From CBETVX01 sp965539935 (GTDB taxonomy: Bacteria; Bacillota; Clostridia; Peptostreptococcales; Caminicellaceae): 46,658 bases of DNA. Below, piece after piece: positions 7,727 to 16,459 of this stretch. Each line of letters opens with the position of its first letter. Position 1 is the first letter of the stretch. The stretch spans positions 1 through 46,658 of the forward strand of contig CBETVX010000022.1 in the NCBI GenBank assembly GCA_965539935.1, written 5' to 3'. Made by a program: the position numbers and the translations under genes. Below the pieces are notes generated by a model. It was not told where the DNA came from. It ran no database searches and was given only the letters and a program-made list of their open reading frames with translations.

Positions 7727-7780
7727 TAAGTCATCTAGGGAATTTAGACAGTACCTTTTAATCCTAGATGGCTTATTTTA
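7727..7780 (+). terminator. nrdJ terminator
   Basis: TAAGTCATCTAGG (7727-7739) pairs over 13 bases with CCTAGATGGCTTA (7763-7775), one pair being G-U, followed by TTTTATT. Confidence 0.75.
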
Positions 7781-7907
7781 TTGGAATAGACTTACTGAAT
7801 TAGAGTTATGAGGCTATAGCTATTCTTTTTAAATTTAATTTTTAGAGTTGTGATATGTAATGAAATCAGGAGATTTTAATGCAAGAAGGTTATAGGGGTG
7901 ATTATAG

Positions 7908-8480
7908 ATGATTAATATAGGAATACTGGTTTTTGAATATATTGAGGAGCTAGATTTCATAGGACCTTTTGAAGTCTTATCATATGTCAATAAAATAAAA
8001 CCTAATAGTACTAATATTTGGCTCATAAGCCCAGGGCAAGAAATAGTCCAAGGATATAATGGATTACGTTTCTTTACAGATTATACTATTGACAATTCTC
8101 CATATTTAGATGTGCTAGTAATTCCAGGGGGACATGGAAGAAAATCAGCCATGAAGAATATAAAAATCCTTAAATTTATAAAAAATAGATATACTCAGTT
8201 GAAATACTTATCCTCAGTATGTACAGGGTCATTAATAATTGGTTCTACGGGTCTTTTGAAAAATAGACGTGCAACTACTTATCATACTGCTTTTGATGAA
8301 CTTTCTGAAATGGGGGCAATTGTTCAAAAATCAAAAGTAGTACAAGATGGTAAGATTATTACAGGAGCAGGAGTTTCTTCTGGAATAGATGTAGGACTAT
8401 ACTTATTGCTTAACTTATTTGGGGAAGAAGTAGCACAAAAAGTAGCTAATAAAATCGAATATAAATGGAAGAAAGATTAA
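7908..8480 (+). CDS. DJ-1/PfpI family protein (isonitrile hydratase-like)
   Basis: A 190-residue class I glutamine-amidotransferase-fold protein. It carries the nucleophile elbow SVCTGS with Cys105, the VIPGGHG turn around residues 71-77, and an acidic residue in the N-terminal EELDFIGPFEVL segment. The RATTYHTAFDEL region after the Cys matches the isonitrile hydratase/ThiJ branch rather than PfpI proteases. Substrate is unknown. ATG follows GGGGTGATT. It is a single gene; only the remnant at 8512 follows before the riboswitch. Confidence 0.88.
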   Translation: MINIGILVFEYIEELDFIGPFEVLSYVNKIKPNSTNIWLISPGQEIVQGYNGLRFFTDYTIDNSPYLDVLVIPGGHGRKSAMKNIKILKFIKNRYTQLKYLSSVCTGSLIIGSTGLLKNRRATTYHTAFDELSEMGAIVQKSKVVQDGKIITGAGVSSGIDVGLYLLLNLFGEEVAQKVANKIEYKWKKD

Positions 8481-8511
8481 GAGGGATTGGGCAAAGGGAA
8501 GAGGGTCAGGC

Positions 8512-8607
8512 TTGAATTTATCTCAAAAGATATCCCCAAAAAAGTATGGTGATATTATTATTGATAATTCAGATCGGGATAAGCGGAAAATAGTTTTAAA
8601 GAAATGA
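8512..8607 (+). pseudogene. Possible 3' remnant of a uridine-kinase-like P-loop kinase
   Basis: A 31-codon open stretch ends at TGA 8605-8607 and contains KKYGDIIIDNSDRDKRKIV. This resembles the C-terminal tail of uridine-kinase-type P-loop kinases (ADxVIDNxD motif). No kinase N-terminus precedes it in any frame, so if real it is a leftover of a deleted gene. The rest of 8481-8749 shows no other coding signal. Confidence 0.3.
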
Positions 8608-8749
8608 TATATAAAATATTATAAATGGGATATTGAAATATAGTTTTAAAATTAAAAAACATAAATATTTACAAAATTATCTAAAATATGACAAAATATT
8701 ATGATATAATTAATTTGATTTATATAAGGTTTAATAATTTAATATAAAG

Positions 8750-8858
8750 TAATTTACGATAATAGCAAACTTATCGAAAGATAAGGACGCAAAGCCAAGG
8801 GTCTAAAGCAGATTTTAAATTTGCTATGACAGCCGGTTGCCGAAAAGTTACCGTTTGA
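8750..8858 (+). promoter_or_regulatory. Cyclic-di-GMP class I riboswitch (GEMM-I) aptamer
   Basis: The core AGCAAAC, the GAAA-tetraloop stem CTTATC/GATAAG, and GGACGCAAAGCC followed by AGGGTCTAAAG are the conserved marks of the GEMM-I aptamer. The second arm is closed by TATGACAGCC and GGTTGCCGA. It lies just before a terminator and the large exported protein gene, so cyclic-di-GMP probably controls read-through. Exact outer limits of the aptamer are estimated. Confidence 0.88.
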
Positions 8859-8861
8859 TAT

Positions 8862-8890
8862 TTCCATGCTTTTTGGGCATGGAATTTTTT
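8862..8890 (+). terminator. Riboswitch expression-platform terminator
   Basis: TTCCATGC (8862-8869) and GCATGGAA (8877-8884) form an 8-bp stem followed directly by TTTTTT. It starts within a few bases of the aptamer and 33 bases before the gene start. I cannot tell from sequence alone whether ligand binding turns the gene on or off. Confidence 0.82.
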
Positions 8891-8922
8891 ATTTAATAAT
8901 AACTATGAAAAGGGGTAGGAGA

Positions 8923-11439
8923 ATGAAAAGAAAATCAATTTTAATAGGGTTAGTAATAATATGTTTTGCATTTTTAGGAAATATTAATTATGCTTTAGAT
9001 ATTCAAAGTGTAGAGGTTACTATTCCCCATGACGATGTTAAAATAAATGGCACATTAATCAATAATCAACATAATAAATATCCCATGATAACTTATAAAA
9101 ACATATTTTATTTACCTTTGACTGAAGGATACAGCAGAGCACTAGGTTTGATTACTTCATGGTATGGAGAAAGGGAATTTATCATAGAAAAAGATTATAA
9201 TTTTGATGCACCTATACAGGATTCATCGGTAACTAATGATTTAGATGCTAAATATTATGCTACTATATTTAATTCTAAAATTATAGTTGATGAAGAAGAA
9301 ATATTTAATAATCAAGAGGAATACCCAATTTTGTATTTTAGAGACATGGTATACTTACCCATAACCACTAGATATGCAAAGGAATTTGTATGGAAAGTGT
9401 CTTGGGATGAAGAAGATGGATTAAGTGTCTGTAGTTATGCACCTGATGTCTATGATATAACAGTTGTTGATGATTGGATATATTTCAGAGAAAATTATAA
9501 AATGTATAAGATGAGAATAGATGGTAGTGACAAAACTATGTTTGCTGATGCAAGCATAATATTTGAAATGAGGGTTGATGGAGATTGGATTTATTATATT
9601 AATGGAAGTGATGGGAGTAAGCTATATAAAATAAAGGTTGATGGAAGTAAAAACACTAAGCTTTCCGATGATAGTATTTCAGAAATTGTAGCTATAGATA
9701 ATAATAATATTTACTATATAAAGAATGAAAATTATAGCTATGATGATCCAAATTTAGTATATAAAATGACATTGGATGGAAAGAAAGAAAAAGTAATACA
9801 GGGTTTAGGGTTAGGATTTTTGAGTTTTCCATTTGTACAGGATGGGTGGATATATTATGAAAATGCAGATGATGACTATAAACTATATAAAATCAAAACT
9901 AATGGTAAGAGTAAAACTAAACTTATTGATGCAGAACTAACAGAAGTACAAATAATAGATGATTGGATATACTTTATAGATATCTCAGACTATCACCTTT
10001 ATAAGGCTAGATTAGATGGTAGTGATAAAATAAAGGTAAGCGATGAAAAAATATATAGTTATATTATAGATGAAGATTGGATTTACTATTCAAATATTGA
10101 GGATAAAGATAAACTTTATAGAATTAAATTGGATGGTAGTGAAAAAAGTAAATTAAATAATGATAGAAGTCAAATATTAAAAATAGTAGATGGATGGATT
10201 TACTATAGGAATTATTATGACAGCAGTTTAAACTTTTTAAGTTTAGTCAGAATTAATATCAGTAATGGAACAAGAGAAGTACTTTTGCCAAAGGGGCCTA
10301 CGAAATATTACTATACAGATGGAAAAATGATTAAATCTGAAGATGCAGGAGAATGGTTATTAAACAATTTCAAAGTATCCTATCTTGAAATAAATGATGA
10401 TTTACCATTATCCATAGAAATAATTAAAGATACCCCTTCTAAAATTTTCTTTGTGAAACATAATTCAGATTATATGAATTCATATTCTGACATTAGTTTA
10501 CATGAAGTTGGCATAGATAAAAAAAATGGAAGATATATATTTTTTAGTGATAAAGAAGATGGATATGTTATTGGTTTGGAAGCCAATGAAAAGTATATTA
10601 AGTGGGAGGAATTATACAAAGAAGGAACAGAATATTTTGTAGATATATATGTATATGATTTAATTAGTAACAAGAGATTTTTTATAAAAAAGGTTAATTC
10701 AACTATAAATGATGGTTTTTATAGAATTCATACTTCCCTTGATGATGATAAAATTGTATGGTTAGAAAATCATGATAGCGAAGAGAAGAGCTATATAAAA
10801 TTATATGACTTAACACAAAATAAAGAGAAAACTATAGCTATTGCTGATTTTATTGATAGGGGTGGCATATTTAAAATTCCAATCTTTTTTGTAGATATGG
10901 ATAATGGTAAAATAATATTTGATGAAAAAATAGATGATGAATATTATTATACCATCTATGATGTTGAAAAGGATGATATAATTAATCGTATTAAAGTACC
11001 TGATAGTATAGTACTTCATTTCAGTGGTCAATATGATTTAGAAAATGGGGTGTTAGGGATATACGTATTAAGACATAATAAGGATGAATATTATGAAGAA
11101 ATAGGTTATATAGATATTAATACTAATGAATACAAGGAAATACATAGACTAAAAAATTATGAGAGAATTTTTTCTGTTTCTGATACAATTCAAATGAAAA
11201 ATGGTTACTTGACTTATAATATTGAAAAAAATGTTTCAGGATATATCTATGATCATTATTATGGATATATTGTAAACATAAAAAATAATAAGTCTAAAGA
11301 ATTAAAAGGTTCTTTTGAAGTAAAGATATATAAAGATTATATTGGAAATATTTCCTTTGATAAAGAAAAAAATGCCAATAAAATTAATTATGAAATTATG
11401 AGTATTGATGAAGTTTTTAATAATAAAAATGTAGAATAA
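8923..11439 (+). CDS. Large exported protein with DUF5050/beta-propeller-like repeats, cyclic-di-GMP controlled
   Basis: An 838-residue secreted protein. ATG at 8923 is chosen: AGGGGTAGGAG lies before it and the signal peptide MKRKSILIGLVIICFAF starts there. An in-frame ATG at 8866 would fall inside the riboswitch terminator. Residues about 30-150 contain two copper-amine-oxidase-N-like (stalk) segments (FYLPLTEGYSRALG and VYLPITTRYAKEF). Residues about 165-430 hold roughly seven repeats of the form DDWIYYxN-DxxKLYKIxxDGSxKxKL, typical of DUF5050 domains that fold as a beta-propeller. The C-terminal half has further WLE/YDL-type strands of propeller character. No cell-wall sorting motif or transmembrane anchor is seen. 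Control by cyclic-di-GMP suggests a role in surface attachment or biofilm. Confidence 0.88.
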   Translation: MKRKSILIGLVIICFAFLGNINYALDIQSVEVTIPHDDVKINGTLINNQHNKYPMITYKNIFYLPLTEGYSRALGLITSWYGEREFIIEKDYNFDAPIQDSSVTNDLDAKYYATIFNSKIIVDEEEIFNNQEEYPILYFRDMVYLPITTRYAKEFVWKVSWDEEDGLSVCSYAPDVYDITVVDDWIYFRENYKMYKMRIDGSDKTMFADASIIFEMRVDGDWIYYINGSDGSKLYKIKVDGSKNTKLSDDSISEIVAIDNNNIYYIKNENYSYDDPNLVYKMTLDGKKEKVIQGLGLGFLSFPFVQDGWIYYENADDDYKLYKIKTNGKSKTKLIDAELTEVQIIDDWIYFIDISDYHLYKARLDGSDKIKVSDEKIYSYIIDEDWIYYSNIEDKDKLYRIKLDGSEKSKLNNDRSQILKIVDGWIYYRNYYDSSLNFLSLVRINISNGTREVLLPKGPTKYYYTDGKMIKSEDAGEWLLNNFKVSYLEINDDLPLSIEIIKDTPSKIFFVKHNSDYMNSYSDISLHEVGIDKKNGRYIFFSDKEDGYVIGLEANEKYIKWEELYKEGTEYFVDIYVYDLISNKRFFIKKVNSTINDGFYRIHTSLDDDKIVWLENHDSEEKSYIKLYDLTQNKEKTIAIADFIDRGGIFKIPIFFVDMDNGKIIFDEKIDDEYYYTIYDVEKDDIINRIKVPDSIVLHFSGQYDLENGVLGIYVLRHNKDEYYEEIGYIDINTNEYKEIHRLKNYERIFSVSDTIQMKNGYLTYNIEKNVSGYIYDHYYGYIVNIKNNKSKELKGSFEVKIYKDYIGNISFDKEKNANKINYEIMSIDEVFNNKNVE

Positions 11440-11668
11440 TGACCTGTATTATTTTAGGTAATTAAAAATACTTACTAAATCAGCTATTAAAGCTGATATA
11501 AGGAGAAATATATTTAGGAGTATGATTTACCTAATTATATTCTAAGCAATAAAATTATAGAGGGAGATTAGGTGGAAGTTACTGTTCTTATAGATTAATA
11601 AATAGAAAAATTAGTAGATGTAGTTTATAATAAAATTGAAAAATATATAATTAAAACTGGGAGGTAAG
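11440..11668 (+). other. Intergenic region with a possible decayed small ORF
   Basis: A ribosome binding site (AGGGAGATTAG) precedes GTG at 11572, but only eight codons follow before two tandem TAA codons. The same frame then runs on for 21 helical-looking codons (IEKLVDVVYNKIEKY) to a stop just before the next gene. It may be a decayed short gene. No hairpin terminator for the preceding gene is obvious. Confidence 0.3.
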
Positions 11669-12100
11669 ATGGATACTAAATACATAGAGATTATAAAACA
11701 AATCGAAGAATCAGACATAACTATTGATGAACTCAAATCCTTTATTAAGAGTAGAAAGAAGGATGAAAAATCTAAAATAAAACTTAAAACCATATCCTTA
11801 CCGTATCTTAACTCAATAAAGCCTACCTTAGAAAGTACAGCCCTTAAATTATCGGAAGAACAGGGGGAACTTTGCAGGGCCATTGGTAAATTTCGGGGAA
11901 TGAATGGGGAAAAGGAAGGGATAAAGCTTCCTGAACCAGAGGCTTATGAAGAAATAACTAAAGAACTTCTAGATGTAGCACAAACGGCCATTACTATGAT
12001 ATTAGTTTTAGAAAAACAATATGGAATAAATGTTGAAAAATATATAAAGGAGCATATTGAGAAATTGATTGAAAAGGGATATGTAGAAGTAATTGGGTAA
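11669..12100 (+). CDS. MazG-like nucleotide pyrophosphohydrolase
   Basis: A 143-residue all-alpha NTP-PPase-like protein. The metal-binding signature of the family (ExxE, spacer, ExxD) is present as EEQGE at about residues 70-74 and KELLD at about 105-109. Proteins of this fold hydrolyse non-canonical or excess NTPs to NMP and pyrophosphate. The substrate here cannot be told. An N-terminal extension of about 55 charged residues precedes the domain. GGGAGGTAAG precedes the ATG. A bidirectional terminator separates it from the converging gene. Confidence 0.82.
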   Translation: MDTKYIEIIKQIEESDITIDELKSFIKSRKKDEKSKIKLKTISLPYLNSIKPTLESTALKLSEEQGELCRAIGKFRGMNGEKEGIKLPEPEAYEEITKELLDVAQTAITMILVLEKQYGINVEKYIKEHIEKLIEKGYVEVIG

Positions 12101-12120
12101 TATAGTTTGATTTATAAAAT

Positions 12121-12150
12121 AAAGCAGGTCATATTCTTTGACCTGTTTTA
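12121..12150. terminator. Bidirectional terminator
   Basis: CAGGTCA (12125-12131) and TGACCTG (12139-12145), flanked by AAAG and TTTTA, serve the converging genes on both sides. Confidence 0.8.
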
Positions 12151-12462
12151 ATCTTGGATAATATTATTAGCTCCATTTTGCTCCATAATTTCTCTAATCA
12201 TTGAAGTCTTATGTTTTGATGTTTCAACAGAAACCACTATGCCAGTTCCTATTTTATCCTTTAATGTATCTCCTAAAGTATCAAGATTTTGTAAGCTATC
12301 GGTTTCGGTTTTAATATATACATTATCTAATCCGCTTTTTCTATATTTAGTTTTAACCATATCTGAAACAACCATGTCCTTCCTGTCTAAGCCCACCTTT
12401 TTTAGGCTATCAATTAATCCTCCCACTTGATCTTGCCTTTCAAATACACCTATAATTCTCAT
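12148..12462 (-). CDS. Small soluble protein, general-stress (YflT/GsiB-like domain) type, function unknown
   Basis: A 104-residue protein beginning MRIIGVFERQDQVGGLIDSL, with an alternating beta-alpha pattern and no Cys. The opening resembles the YflT-type stress domain (VVGVFD... followed by an amphipathic helix and xxDMVVSD), but this is a weak impression. The start at 12462 rather than 12468 is chosen because AAGGAG lies 7 bases upstream of it and only 1 base from the earlier ATG. It shares a terminator with the MazG-like gene and is transcribed alone. Confidence 0.7.
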   Translation of the reverse strand: MRIIGVFERQDQVGGLIDSLKKVGLDRKDMVVSDMVKTKYRKSGLDNVYIKTETDSLQNLDTLGDTLKDKIGTGIVVSVETSKHKTSMIREIMEQNGANNIIQD

Positions 12463-12640
12463 AATCATTCTCCTTATATTAAAATACTTTGCTAAATATT
12501 ATGATTACTCATATTTATTAATATATTCTAGAATTATATTTTAAAATATTTCCAAAGGATAAAGATTTTTTTAATATTTTGATTAGATAAGATAATATAT
12601 TGTATAATATGTATAAATAAAAATAAAGGAGGATTTGCCA

Positions 12641-12988
12641 TTGATAGTATCCCATAAAAATAAAGTAGAAGGAAAAAGGATTGAACATCCTGAAGTAAAA
12701 GACGCAATGATGAAGGTTTTAATATCTCCTAAAGAAGGTTGGGAAGGAAATGTTATGAGGGTATTTGAGCTTGAAGAAGGTGGATACACTCCGAGACATT
12801 CTCATCCTTGGCCCCACATAAACTATATAATTAGTGGAGAAGGTGTGCTTCATTTAGATGGTGAAGACCATGAAATAAAGGCTGGCTCCTTTGCATACGT
12901 ACCAGGAGGTAAACTTCATCAGTTCCAAAATAACGGAAAAGAAAAACTTGAGTTTATATGTATAGTGCCTGAGGAAGGACATCAATAA
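12641..12988 (+). CDS. Small cupin-domain protein
   Basis: A 115-residue single-domain cupin. Motif 1 is seen as GGYTPRHSHPWPHINYIISGEG, giving metal-binding His residues, and motif 2 as GSFAYVPGGKLHQFQN. Such proteins bind a divalent metal; roles range from dioxygenase to isomerase to sugar binding, and none can be assigned. TTG at 12641 is preferred because AAAGGAGG ends 8 bases upstream; the TTG at 12635 is only 2 bases from it. It is a monocistronic gene with its own terminator region downstream. Confidence 0.88.
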   Translation: MIVSHKNKVEGKRIEHPEVKDAMMKVLISPKEGWEGNVMRVFELEEGGYTPRHSHPWPHINYIISGEGVLHLDGEDHEIKAGSFAYVPGGKLHQFQNNGKEKLEFICIVPEEGHQ

Positions 12989-13123
12989 AAATATATAAAA
13001 ATACTTTTTATAGGCATAGGAAATTATATTCATTGTGAAACTGTGGATAAAATATAATTTCTGTTATGGATTTCAACATAATCTACATTAAACCTAATTT
13101 ATTTAAATTAAAGATTTTATTCT

Positions 13124-13155
13124 AAAACAGACCCTTTAAAATGGTCTGTTTTTTT
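13124..13155 (+). terminator. Terminator downstream of the cupin gene
   Basis: AAAACAGACC (13124-13133) and GGTCTGTTTT (13143-13152) form a 10-bp stem with a continuing T run. Confidence 0.85.
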
Positions 13156-13261
13156 GTATAAAAAATTTCTTGTCCCAAAAAGTAATGAATATTTTTGAAA
13201 AAAAGTAATATATCTTTGAAGTAAAGAAAGTATAAAAATTCTTCAATAGGAGATGGTGTCT

Positions 13262-14293
13262 ATGAAAATAGGGATTCCAAGGGCACTGCTATATTATTAC
13301 TATTATCCCTTCTGGAAAATATTATTTCAAGAGTTGGGTCTAGAGATTGTAGTATCTAGTGCAACTAACAAATCTATAGTAAATAAAGGAGTAGAATATT
13401 CTGTTGCAGAAATATGTGTACCCATTAAGGTTTTTGCTGGTCATGTAGCAAGTATTATAGATGAAGTTGATTATGTATTTATACCAAGGATGATGTCAAT
13501 ATCCAAGGGCGAACATTTCTGTCCTAAATTTATGGGGCTTCCAGATGTGATTAGATATACAGTACCTAATTCCTATGGAAAAATATTAAGTCCTAATATC
13601 TATAGTAAAAGCGATGATATTACAGATATAAAATCCTATAAAGAGTTAGGAGAGAAATTAGGTGTTAGTTACAAAAGGCTTTCTAAGGCAGTTAAAAGAG
13701 GAAAATTAATGTGGGAGGATTTTAGAAAATTAAGTAGAGATGGATATATACTTTCTGAGGCTTTAGATATAATTGAAGGTAAAAAAATAGATAGAAAGAA
13801 AACAAGTGGATATGACAATGTGACTATAGGTTTACTAGGCTATGTATACAATATCTACGATGAATATGTAAATATGGGAATTATAAAAACCCTAAGGGAA
13901 ATGAATGTTGATATATGGACCTTCGAAATGCTTAACAATAAAGAAATAAAAAAGGGAGAAAAGTACTTCAATAGAAAATTATTTTGGACATTTAGCAATA
14001 AACTTATGGCATCGGGATATTATTTCTATAATAATCCTAAAATCCATGGAATTATACACGTTACAGCCTTTGGATGTGGTCCTGATTCCCTATTGGGAAA
14101 GGCATTAGAACTGGATTCAGATAAATTCAACAAACCCTTTATGACCATTAGGGTGGATGAACATAGTGGAGAAAGCCATCTGCAAACTAGGGTTGAGGCC
14201 TTTATAGACATGATTAAAAGAAAAAGGATTAGTGAAGGAGGTACAAATATTGAAGGTAACCTTTCCATACATGGGGTCAACGGTAGTATATAA
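13262..14293 (+). CDS. HgdA/B-like 2-hydroxyacyl-CoA dehydratase-type subunit (acyl-CoA dehydratase activase-related)
   Basis: A 343-residue protein of the family that includes DUF2229 and the 2-hydroxyglutaryl-CoA dehydratase subunits. It begins MKIGIPRALLYYYYYPFWK, as DUF2229 proteins do. Cys residues at ICVPIKVF, EHFCPKFMG and FGCGPDS are candidate iron-sulfur ligands. ATG at 13262 is chosen: TAGGAG ends 9 bases before it, while the in-frame ATG at 13253 touches the site. It overlaps the next gene by 44 bases. Together with the next two genes it forms a split version of what many clostridia encode as one very large fused protein. The physiological substrate is unknown. Confidence 0.8.
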   Translation: MKIGIPRALLYYYYYPFWKILFQELGLEIVVSSATNKSIVNKGVEYSVAEICVPIKVFAGHVASIIDEVDYVFIPRMMSISKGEHFCPKFMGLPDVIRYTVPNSYGKILSPNIYSKSDDITDIKSYKELGEKLGVSYKRLSKAVKRGKLMWEDFRKLSRDGYILSEALDIIEGKKIDRKKTSGYDNVTIGLLGYVYNIYDEYVNMGIIKTLREMNVDIWTFEMLNNKEIKKGEKYFNRKLFWTFSNKLMASGYYFYNNPKIHGIIHVTAFGCGPDSLLGKALELDSDKFNKPFMTIRVDEHSGESHLQTRVEAFIDMIKRKRISEGGTNIEGNLSIHGVNGSI

Positions 14294-15365
14294 AAAGCTT
14301 GCACAGATGTTAGGACATGAAGTCATAGAACCATCAAAGCCAACCCAAAGGACTATAGATCTGGGAGTTAAATATAGTCCAGAATTTGCATGTTTTCCCT
14401 TTAAAGTTATATTAGGAAGTTATATAGAATCAATCAATAAAGGTGCGGAGGTTATAGTAACTTCTGGAGGTTTTGGGCCATGTAGAGCAGGCTATTATGG
14501 TGAAATGCATAAAAAAATACTTCAGAGCTTAGGGTACGATATTCAGATGATTATATTTGATTCCTTTAAAAAAGACCCACATACATTTATAAAAAATCTA
14601 AAAAAATTTAAAGGTAAAGCTTCCTTTGTTAGACTCTATAAGATATTTAATAAACTCTATAGGATGAGTAAAGATTTAGATTTTCTAGAGAAAAAGCTAC
14701 AAACTAAAAGGGCCTATGAAATAACTAAAGGCCAGTGTTCTAAAGTCTGGAATGATATTCAAAATATATATGATAGAAACTTTGACCCTAAAAAAGCTAG
14801 ACTTAAGGGTCTAGAGCTTATTGATAATATTTATGTTAGAGATGTAAAGGAAGAAGAAAAAATACGAATAGGAATCGTGGGAGAAATATATGTAGTTATG
14901 GAATCATCGGTAAATATGAAAATAGAAGAAGTATTAGCCAGTTTAGGATGTGAAGTGAGAAGATCCCATTATCTTTCCCAATGGATAGATGCCAATATGA
15001 TGCCTAGATCAAAGGGAAGATCTAAGGAGGAAACAATAAGGAAAAAGGGTATGCCCTATCTTGAAGTTAGAATAGGAGGACATGGATTAGAAAGTATTGG
15101 TCATATAATACATTATGCTGAGCAGGGCTATGATGGTATAGTCCAGCTCATGCCCTTTGGATGTCTTCCAGAGTTAGTAGTTCAAAGTATTATACCTAAA
15201 GTAGCAAAGGATTATAATATCCCAATACTTACTATTGCGTTAGATGAACAAATGGGAATCAGTAATAATTTAACTAGGATTGAAGCCTTTGTAGACTTGA
15301 TAAGGGAAGGAAAAAGAAATAATACCATGAAAATAAAAGCTTTAAAGCAAATAGCAATGGGATAA
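14250..15365 (+). CDS. Second HgdA/B-like dehydratase-type subunit
   Basis: A 371-residue protein of the same superfamily as its upstream neighbour, containing FACFPFKVILGSYIE, GGFGPCRAGYYGE and MPFGCLPE. These Cys-containing loops parallel those of the first subunit and probably hold an iron-sulfur cluster. TTG at 14250 is inferred because GAAGGAGGT lies 8 bases upstream, inside the end of the previous gene, so translation is coupled. The pair is likely a heterodimer or a DUF2229 two-part protein that receives electrons from the activase encoded next. Confidence 0.8.
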   Translation: MKVTFPYMGSTVVYKKLAQMLGHEVIEPSKPTQRTIDLGVKYSPEFACFPFKVILGSYIESINKGAEVIVTSGGFGPCRAGYYGEMHKKILQSLGYDIQMIIFDSFKKDPHTFIKNLKKFKGKASFVRLYKIFNKLYRMSKDLDFLEKKLQTKRAYEITKGQCSKVWNDIQNIYDRNFDPKKARLKGLELIDNIYVRDVKEEEKIRIGIVGEIYVVMESSVNMKIEEVLASLGCEVRRSHYLSQWIDANMMPRSKGRSKEETIRKKGMPYLEVRIGGHGLESIGHIIHYAEQGYDGIVQLMPFGCLPELVVQSIIPKVAKDYNIPILTIALDEQMGISNNLTRIEAFVDLIREGKRNNTMKIKALKQIAMG

Positions 15366-15378
15366 AAGGGGGATACAG

Positions 15379-16344
15379 ATGGAAAAAATATACATCGGAA
15401 TAGATGTAGGGTCAGTAAGTACAAATTTAGTAGCTATAAATGAAAACAATGAAATAATATCCAAGCAATATGTACGTACCAATGGTCAGCCACTAGACAC
15501 AGTAAAGCAAGGAATAAGAGATTTACGAAGGGTTTTAGAAGGAAAATGGACTGTTTCAGGGGTAGGGACTACCGGTAGTGGTAGACAACTTATAGGTATG
15601 ATGGTTGGAGCAGATGTAGTAAAAAATGAAATAACAGCCCATGCCACAGCCACAATAAACTATGTGCCTGGAGCTAGAACTATTTTTGAAATAGGAGGAC
15701 AGGATTCAAAAATTATATTTTTAAATAATGGCTTAATAACTGATTTTGCAATGAACACTGTTTGTGCAGCGGGAACAGGTTCTTTTTTGGACCATCAGGC
15801 AGAGAGATTAGGAATTCCTATCGAAGAGTTTGGACAATATGCACTAAAGGCTAAAAGAAGGATAAGGATTGCAGGAAGATGTACTGTATTTGCTGAATCC
15901 GATATGATATCTAAACAACAATTTGGCTTTTCAAAGGAAGAAATTATAAATGGTCTATGTGAAGCCCTTGTACGGAATTATATAAATAACCTTGGAAGAG
16001 GTAAAAAATTAGAACCACCCTATGTATTTCAAGGGGGGGTAGCTGCTAATGTAGGAATCAAGTCGGCCTTTGAAAGGGAATTGGGGGAGAAGGTCATAGT
16101 TCCAGAGAATTATGATGTTATGGGAGCCTTGGGAGTAGCTATTTTAGCCAAGGAGTACATCCAGTATACAGGGCTAGACACCAATTTTAGAGGATTTGAA
16201 ACTGCAGATATTGAATTTATACCTTCAAGTTTTGAGTGTAGTGGATGTAGTAATTTATGTGAAGTAATAAAAGTTGAGATAGATGGTGAGATAGTGGCCA
16301 TGTGGGGGGATAAATGTGGAAAGTGGAGCAATAGTATAAAGTAA
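15379..16344 (+). CDS. CoA-substrate-specific enzyme activase (HgdC/BcrAD_BadFG family)
   Basis: A 321-residue ASKHA-fold ATPase that feeds one electron per ATP into dehydratase or reductase partners. Visible marks are the phosphate-1 loop GIDVGSVSTN (residues 7-16), the second phosphate loop EIGGQDSK, the cluster Cys in NTVCAAGTGSFLDHQ, and the second cluster Cys in AGRCTVFAESD, which bind the inter-subunit [4Fe-4S]. It is followed by an extra C-terminal tail with CSGCSNLC and a further Cys pair (about residues 285-315), longer than HgdC itself. It lies 13 bases after its partner and has a GGGGGAT ribosome site. Confidence 0.9.
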   Translation: MEKIYIGIDVGSVSTNLVAINENNEIISKQYVRTNGQPLDTVKQGIRDLRRVLEGKWTVSGVGTTGSGRQLIGMMVGADVVKNEITAHATATINYVPGARTIFEIGGQDSKIIFLNNGLITDFAMNTVCAAGTGSFLDHQAERLGIPIEEFGQYALKAKRRIRIAGRCTVFAESDMISKQQFGFSKEEIINGLCEALVRNYINNLGRGKKLEPPYVFQGGVAANVGIKSAFERELGEKVIVPENYDVMGALGVAILAKEYIQYTGLDTNFRGFETADIEFIPSSFECSGCSNLCEVIKVEIDGEIVAMWGDKCGKWSNSIK

Positions 16345-16390
16345 TATTTAGAATATAGAAACTATTTAATAATTTTAATGGAGGAAAAAC

Positions 16391-16423
16391 ATGGTTTGTG
16401 GAGAAAATATTAATTATAGATAA
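16391..16423 (+). other. Possible 10-codon leader ORF
   Basis: ATG at 16391 with GGAGGAAAAAC directly upstream encodes MVCGENINYR and stops at TAA. It lies between the activase gene and the sigma-54 activator, whose own start has its GGGGG site unusually far away (about 16 bases). It may be a leader peptide or a chance frame. Confidence 0.3.
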
Positions 16424-16459
16424 GTATATATTTACCAAGGGGGAAGTGAAACTTTAAAC

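Noticed and set aside
8900..11440. Tandem DNA repeat array in the large exported gene
   Set aside because: The repeats are at the protein level (about 40 residues each) and diverged in DNA, so this is domain repetition and not a DNA repeat or CRISPR.
14026..14326. Antisense ORFs across the junction of the HgdA/B-like genes
   Set aside because: Explained by the overlapping plus-strand genes, which have clear family motifs and ribosome sites.
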